Shown: piece by piece, positions 45,933-49,906 of the stretch
Layout: every line of letters begins with the position of its first letter
Position numbering within the stretch: position 1 is the stretch's first letter
Assembly: GCF_913775985.1 (NCBI RefSeq)
Contig: NZ_CAJYMB010000157.1
Location: 1 to 49,906 of the forward strand
Direction: 5' to 3'
DNA: 49,906 nt
DNA from: an uncultured Pluralibacter sp.
Lineage (GTDB): Bacteria > Pseudomonadota > Gammaproteobacteria > Enterobacterales > Enterobacteriaceae
Translations under genes and position numbers: made by a program
The notes under the pieces: model-generated
Told to the model about the DNA's origin: nothing
Seen by the model: only the letters and a program-made list of their open reading frames with translations
Databases searched by the model: none

Positions 45933-47369
45933 ATGTCCGTGTTTCATAAAAACAGTGCCAGAGTGCGGGACGAAGAGCGTGCCCGGCTTATCTGGCTGTT
46001 AACTACCGATAAAGCCATCACCTCCGCGCTGACCGGCAAGCTTACGCTGGCGGAGCAGTATGACGAAAGCAAGCTGGGCGATGATATTGCCGAAGTGGGC
46101 GCGCTGGTCGCCCACCTGCCGCCGCCGGATCTGGCGGATACCCTTGAGGCGCTGCCCACCGAGGAGCGCCACGCCCTCTGGGGGCTGGTCGAAAACGGCA
46201 AGCGCGGCAAGGTGCTGCATGAAGCTTCTGAAAGCGTCTGGGACGATCTTATTGCGGGAATGAGCGATAAGGCGCTCATTGACGCCATGGAAGGGCTGGA
46301 TATTGATGAAAAAATCTATCTGGTTCAGCACCTTCCGCGCAATCTCACCGGCCGCCTGCTGACCACGCTGCCGGCGGAAGAGCGCGCCCGGGTGCGCCAG
46401 GTGATGAATTACCAGCCGGACAGCGTCGGCGCCATCATGGAGTTCGAGGTTATCACCATTCGCCCCGGCGTAACGCTCGGCGCCGTGCAGCGTTACCTGC
46501 GCCGGCTGGGCAAAATGCCGGAGAACACCGATAAGCTGTTCGTTATCGACCGCGACAAAAAGCTGCTCGGCGAGTTGAGCCTGCAAACGATTCTGCTGCA
46601 TTCGGCCCACCGCGCCGTGGGCGACATGATGGATGCCGCCCCGGTCACTTTTCATCCCCATGAAGATCCTGAGAAAGTCGCGCGTACCTTCGAGCGTGAC
46701 AACCTGCTCAGCGCCGCGGTAATCGACGACAGCGGCCAGCTGCTGGGGCGCCTGACCATCGACGAAATTGTAGACGTGGTGTACGAAGAGAGCGATAACG
46801 ATATCCGCCAGATGAGCGGCCTGAGCAATGACGAAGACGTGTTTGCGCCCATCGGCAAGGCGGTAAAAACCCGCTGGGCGTGGCTGGCGGTCAACCTCTG
46901 CACGGCGTTTATCGCCTCGCGGGTGATCGACGGCTTCGAACACACCATTTCGCAGCTGGTGGCGCTGGCCTCGCTGATGCCGATTGTGGCGGGTATTGGC
47001 GGTAATACCGGCAACCAGACCATTACCATGATTGTCCGCGCCCTGGCGCTGCAGCATATCCAGCCGGGCAACTTCTCTTTCCTGATCCTGCGTGAAATGG
47101 GCGTGGCCTTAATCAATGGCCTGGTGTGGGGCGGCATTATGGGGCTGGTGACCTGGGGGCTGTATCACGATCCGGCGCTTGGCGGCGTGATGATGCTGGC
47201 GATGGTGCTCAACCTGCTGGTGGCGTCGCTGATGGGGGTGCTGATCCCGATGGTGATGATCAAGCTGGGGCGCGACCCGGCGGTCGGCTCCAGCGTATTG
47301 ATCACCGCCATTACGGATACCGGCGGCTTCTTTATTTTTCTTGGGCTGGCGACGCTGTTTCTAATTTAA
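45933..47369 (+). CDS. mgtE: MgtE-family magnesium transporter
   Basis: A 478-residue Mg2+ channel. The N-terminal helical MgtE_N domain (LVAHLPPPDLADTLEALPTE) is followed by two CBS domains (for example TLGAVQRYLRRLG and HPHEDPEKVARTFERDNLLS). The C-terminal pore of five helices carries the family motifs SLMPIVAGIGGNTGNQT and TDTGGFFIFLGLA, the latter with the pore aspartate. The first ATG (45912) has no ribosome-binding site. I prefer 45933, with AAGGA 11 bases upstream. E. coli K-12 has no mgtE, so this gene is an addition between yojI and mqo. Its end overlaps the opposing SulP gene by 38 bases. Confidence 0.92.
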   Translation: MSVFHKNSARVRDEERARLIWLLTTDKAITSALTGKLTLAEQYDESKLGDDIAEVGALVAHLPPPDLADTLEALPTEERHALWGLVENGKRGKVLHEASESVWDDLIAGMSDKALIDAMEGLDIDEKIYLVQHLPRNLTGRLLTTLPAEERARVRQVMNYQPDSVGAIMEFEVITIRPGVTLGAVQRYLRRLGKMPENTDKLFVIDRDKKLLGELSLQTILLHSAHRAVGDMMDAAPVTFHPHEDPEKVARTFERDNLLSAAVIDDSGQLLGRLTIDEIVDVVYEESDNDIRQMSGLSNDEDVFAPIGKAVKTRWAWLAVNLCTAFIASRVIDGFEHTISQLVALASLMPIVAGIGGNTGNQTITMIVRALALQHIQPGNFSFLILREMGVALINGLVWGGIMGLVTWGLYHDPALGGVMMLAMVLNLLVASLMGVLIPMVMIKLGRDPAVGSSVLITAITDTGGFFIFLGLATLFLI

Positions 47370-48579
47370 GCGCGTGGCGGCGGCGGATATGGCCCGGCAC
47401 CAGGGCCATCACGATCAGGCCGGCCAGCACGCCCACCGCGAGGTTGCCGGTGCCGACGGTAGCGATAACGGTAGCCAGCATCACTACGGTGGCCGACCAC
47501 GGCATCTGCTTAAGGCTGGCCGGCTGAATGCTGTGCCAGCTAAAGGTTTTCACCGCCACAATCACCATAATTCCCGCCAGCACCGCCATCGGAATTTTTG
47601 CCATTACGCTGCTCAACGCCGTCACCAGCAACAGCAGGACCAGCCCGGCAACCAGGGTTGAGATCCGCGTGCGCCCTTTGCCCATTTCCACATTGACAAT
47701 GGTCTGGCCTATCATCGCGCAGCCGGCGATGCCGCCGTAAAACCCCGCCAGAATATTGGCGATACCGAGCCCCGCGCTTTCCCGGGATTTGCCCGACGGC
47801 GTGGCGGTAATGTCGTCCACCAGCCGGGCGGTCAGCAGTGACTCCATCAGCCCGACAAAGGCAATGCTCAGCGCGCAGGGCCAGATTATCTGCAGCGTGT
47901 GCAGGTTGAGCGGCACCTGCAGAACGTTCAGGCCCGGCAGGCTTCCGCTCATGGCACCTTCATCACCGACGGTGGGCAGCGGCTGGCCGCTGAAAATCGC
48001 GACCGCCGTCAGAAACACCACCGCAATCAGCGGAGAGGGAATACTTTTAATCACCCGCGGCGCAAGCAGCACAATCAGCATTGTGGCGGCGAAAAGCGCC
48101 AGAATCAGCGGGTTGCGGCTCCAGAAATGAGGTACCTGGGCGAAGAAGATCAGTATCCCCAGTGCGTTAACAAAGCCGGTCATAACTGCCTGCGGGATGA
48201 ATCGCATCAGCCGGGCCATTCCCAGGGCGCCGAAAGCAATCTGAATAATCCCCGCCAGTACCACCGCCGGCAGAATATAGCCGACGCCGTGCTGGTGAAC
48301 CATCGGGCCAATGACCAGCGCCACGGAGCCGGCGGCAGCGGTGACCATGGCCGGACGCCCGCCCAGCACGGACATAGCAAGGCACAGCACCACAGATGCT
48401 ATCAGGCTCACTTCGGGAGAGACGCCGGCGATAACCGAGAAGGAGATAACTTCCGGGATCAAGGCCAGGGCAGTAATAACGCCGGCCAGCGCTTCGCGCG
48501 TTAGCAGGGCGGGCGAGCGAAGAACCTGAGCCACGGCGCTGCCGGTACCCGAGGGAGACGAAGAAGAGGTCATAGGCAT
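47332..48579 (-). CDS. SulP-family inorganic anion transporter lacking a STAS domain
   Basis: A 415-residue inner-membrane protein of the SulP family, which includes sulfate and bicarbonate transporters. Marks are EALAGVITALALIPEVISFSVIAGV in the first helices (residues about 29-53), GGRPAMVTAAAGSVALVIGP near 75-94, FVGLMESLLTARLVDD and ANILAGFYGGIAGCAMIGQT near 275. The protein ends soon after the last helix (VPGHIRRRH...), with only ~20 tail residues. The C-terminal STAS domain common in SulP proteins is absent. The substrate cannot be told from sequence; bicarbonate or sulfate are possible. Two ATGs (48579, 48573) are close together, with weak ribosome-binding sites. Confidence 0.88.
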   Translation of the reverse strand: MPMTSSSSPSGTGSAVAQVLRSPALLTREALAGVITALALIPEVISFSVIAGVSPEVSLIASVVLCLAMSVLGGRPAMVTAAAGSVALVIGPMVHQHGVGYILPAVVLAGIIQIAFGALGMARLMRFIPQAVMTGFVNALGILIFFAQVPHFWSRNPLILALFAATMLIVLLAPRVIKSIPSPLIAVVFLTAVAIFSGQPLPTVGDEGAMSGSLPGLNVLQVPLNLHTLQIIWPCALSIAFVGLMESLLTARLVDDITATPSGKSRESAGLGIANILAGFYGGIAGCAMIGQTIVNVEMGKGRTRISTLVAGLVLLLLVTALSSVMAKIPMAVLAGIMVIVAVKTFSWHSIQPASLKQMPWSATVVMLATVIATVGTGNLAVGVLAGLIVMALVPGHIRRRHALKLETASPAQEK

Positions 48580-48720
48580 CTTAAAATTAAGGTTATGGAA
48601 GGTGTCGAATACATAAGCAATGGTATGTGCACACCATCACAAAACGGTCGATTTTAGCGCGTCACGTCACACTAATCCAGTACCGGAATTCATTCCTGAG
48701 ACACATCCATTAAACATTCT

Positions 48721-48733
48721 GATAACACTTATC
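48721..48733. promoter_or_regulatory. GATAA-N3-TTATC dyad in the mqo upstream region
   Basis: GATAACACTTATC is a perfect 5+5 inverted repeat in the 272-base spacer between the SulP gene and mqo. AT-rich TTTAAA repeats follow (48740-48770). It could be an operator for either gene. No factor can be named. Confidence 0.35.
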
Positions 48734-48851
48734 AAAACCAAATTTAAACTTTAAACAATATTTAAATTTTTAATCGCTGGTGCTAACGTGGTTCTCTCCG
48801 AATCGTTTCACCTGCGCTTTTATCAACGCGAGTACAGTAAGGCTGACTAAG

Positions 48852-49906
48852 ATGACTAAGAAAATGGCCGCACGACGCTCACAGACGGCGAGTTCGCATG
48901 CCAATAGTCAGGCAGCGCATGCCGATCTCCCTACAGAGCATCAGACGGATGTGTTATTGATTGGTGGCGGCATCATGAGTGCCACCCTCGGGACGTGGCT
49001 TCAGGAACTGGAGCCCGACTGGTCGATTACGATGGTCGAGCAAATGGAAAGCGTTGCTGCGGAAAGCTCAAACGGCTGGAACAACGCCGGCACCGGCCAC
49101 GCCGCGCTGATGGAGCTTAACTATACGCCGCAAAAGCGCGACGGCTCGGTCAGCATTGATAAAGCCGTTGAAATCAACGAGGCCTTCCAGGTTTCGCGCC
49201 AGTTCTGGGCGCATCAGGTCCAGCGCGGTATGCTCCAGCGTCCCAAATCTTTCATTAACGCCGTCCCGCACATGAGTTTTGTGTGGGGCGAAGATAACGT
49301 TAATTTCCTGCGCCAGCGCTACGCCGCGCTGCAGCAGTATCCGCAGTTTCAGGGCATGCGCTACTCCGAAGATCCCGTACAGCTTGAGCGCTGGGCGCCG
49401 CTGGTGATGGAAGGGCGCGACCCGCAGCAGAAAGTGGCCGCCACCCGCGCGGAAACCGGTACCGACGTCAACTACGGCGAAATCACCCGCCAGCTGATCG
49501 GCGGCCTGGGCCGCAGCGCCAATTTTTCTCTCCAGCTGAATACCGCGGTGCGGCGCTTTAAGCGCAACGCCGATAACAGCTGGACGGTTACGGTATCCGA
49601 TGCCCGCGGCCGCAGGCCGTGGCGCAAAATCCGCGCGAAATTTATCTTTATCGGCGCCGGCGGCGCGGCGCTTAAGCTGCTGCAGAAAACCGGCATTCCG
49701 CAGGCGAAAGAGTACGCAGGTTTCCCGGTAGGCGGCCAGTTTATGGTGTGCGAAAACCCGGAGGTGGCCCAGCATCACCTGGCGAAGGTTTACGGCAAGG
49801 CCTCGGTCGGCGCGCCGCCGATGTCGGTACCGCACATTGATACCCGCATTATTGACGGCAAGCGGGTGGTGCTGTTCGGGCCGTTCGCTACCTTCTCAAC
49901 CCGCTT
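48852..49906 (+). CDS. mqo: Malate:quinone oxidoreductase, N-terminal part (runs off the right edge)
   Basis: The first 351 residues of the ~548-residue membrane-associated FAD enzyme that oxidises malate to oxaloacetate and reduces quinone. The FAD motif [19 protein letters not shown] begins near residue 32. [59 protein letters not shown] and [15 protein letters not shown] all follow E. coli Mqo. The frame is open to the end of the window. The start at 48852 gives a 31-residue hydrophilic, basic N-terminal extension ([16 protein letters not shown]...) where E. coli has a hydrophobic, signal-like segment. Confidence 0.96.
   Translation, partial: MTKKMAARRSQTASSHANSQAAHADLPTEHQTDVLLIGGGIMSATLGTWLQELEPDWSITMVEQMESVAAESSNGWNNAGTGHAALMELNYTPQKRDGSVSIDKAVEINEAFQVSRQFWAHQVQRGMLQRPKSFINAVPHMSFVWGEDNVNFLRQRYAALQQYPQFQGMRYSEDPVQLERWAPLVMEGRDPQQKVAATRAETGTDVNYGEITRQLIGGLGRSANFSLQLNTAVRRFKRNADNSWTVTVSDARGRRPWRKIRAKFIFIGAGGAALKLLQKTGIPQAKEYAGFPVGGQFMVCENPEVAQHHLAKVYGKASVGAPPMSVPHIDTRIIDGKRVVLFGPFATFSTR

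Overview
The window is chromosomal DNA from a member of the Enterobacteriaceae. Gene content and order (nuoMN, rbn-elaAB-menFDHBCE, glpCBA/glpTQ, nrdAB-yfaE, ubiG, gyrA, rcsC/rcsBD, micF/ompC, apbE, alkB, yojI, mqo) match the nuo-to-mqo segment of Escherichia coli K-12, and most proteins align closely with E. coli relatives recalled from memory. It is not E. coli: OmpC is clearly divergent, GyrA carries Thr at position 83, ada, the arn/pmrD locus, yfaL and the ato operon are missing from their K-12 places, and mgtE and a SulP gene sit between yojI and mqo. I cannot fix the genus. No database search was run.

Layout. 1-1774 holds the end of the NADH dehydrogenase I operon (nuoM', nuoN). 1846-8768 (minus strand) is an accessory organosulfur cluster: sfnG, a broken livG-like gene, livH-, livM- and livF-like genes, an sfnB-family gene and a livK-like binding protein. 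It has a near-consensus sigma-54 promoter and two enhancer-like dyads upstream. 9035-10950 holds rbn, elaA and elaB. 11049-18074 is the complete menFDHBCE menaquinone operon. 18138-19337 is yfaY. 19434-26197 is the divergent glpABC / glpTQ pair. 26242-30008 is nrdAB-yfaE, behind paired NrdR boxes and DnaA boxes. ubiG and gyrA diverge at about 31.3 kb. The Rcs phosphorelay (rcsC facing rcsB-rcsD) occupies 34137-40385, followed by the micF sRNA and ompC. apbE, alkB, yojI, mgtE, the SulP gene (minus strand) and the 5' part of mqo finish the window.

How the genes work together. Much of the window is respiratory: NuoMN feeds electrons into quinones, menF-menE and ubiG make menaquinone and ubiquinone, and GlpABC and Mqo are quinone-reducing dehydrogenases. 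GlpQ and GlpT release and import glycerol-3-phosphate for GlpABC. RcsCDB and OmpR/micF/ompC handle envelope signalling. The sulfur cluster is the least ordinary part: an FMNH2-dependent dimethylsulfone-type monooxygenase and an acyl-CoA-dehydrogenase-like oxidoreductase share an apparent operon with a branched-chain-amino-acid-type (HAAT) ABC importer. One of the importer's two ATPases has lost its core to an internal deletion.
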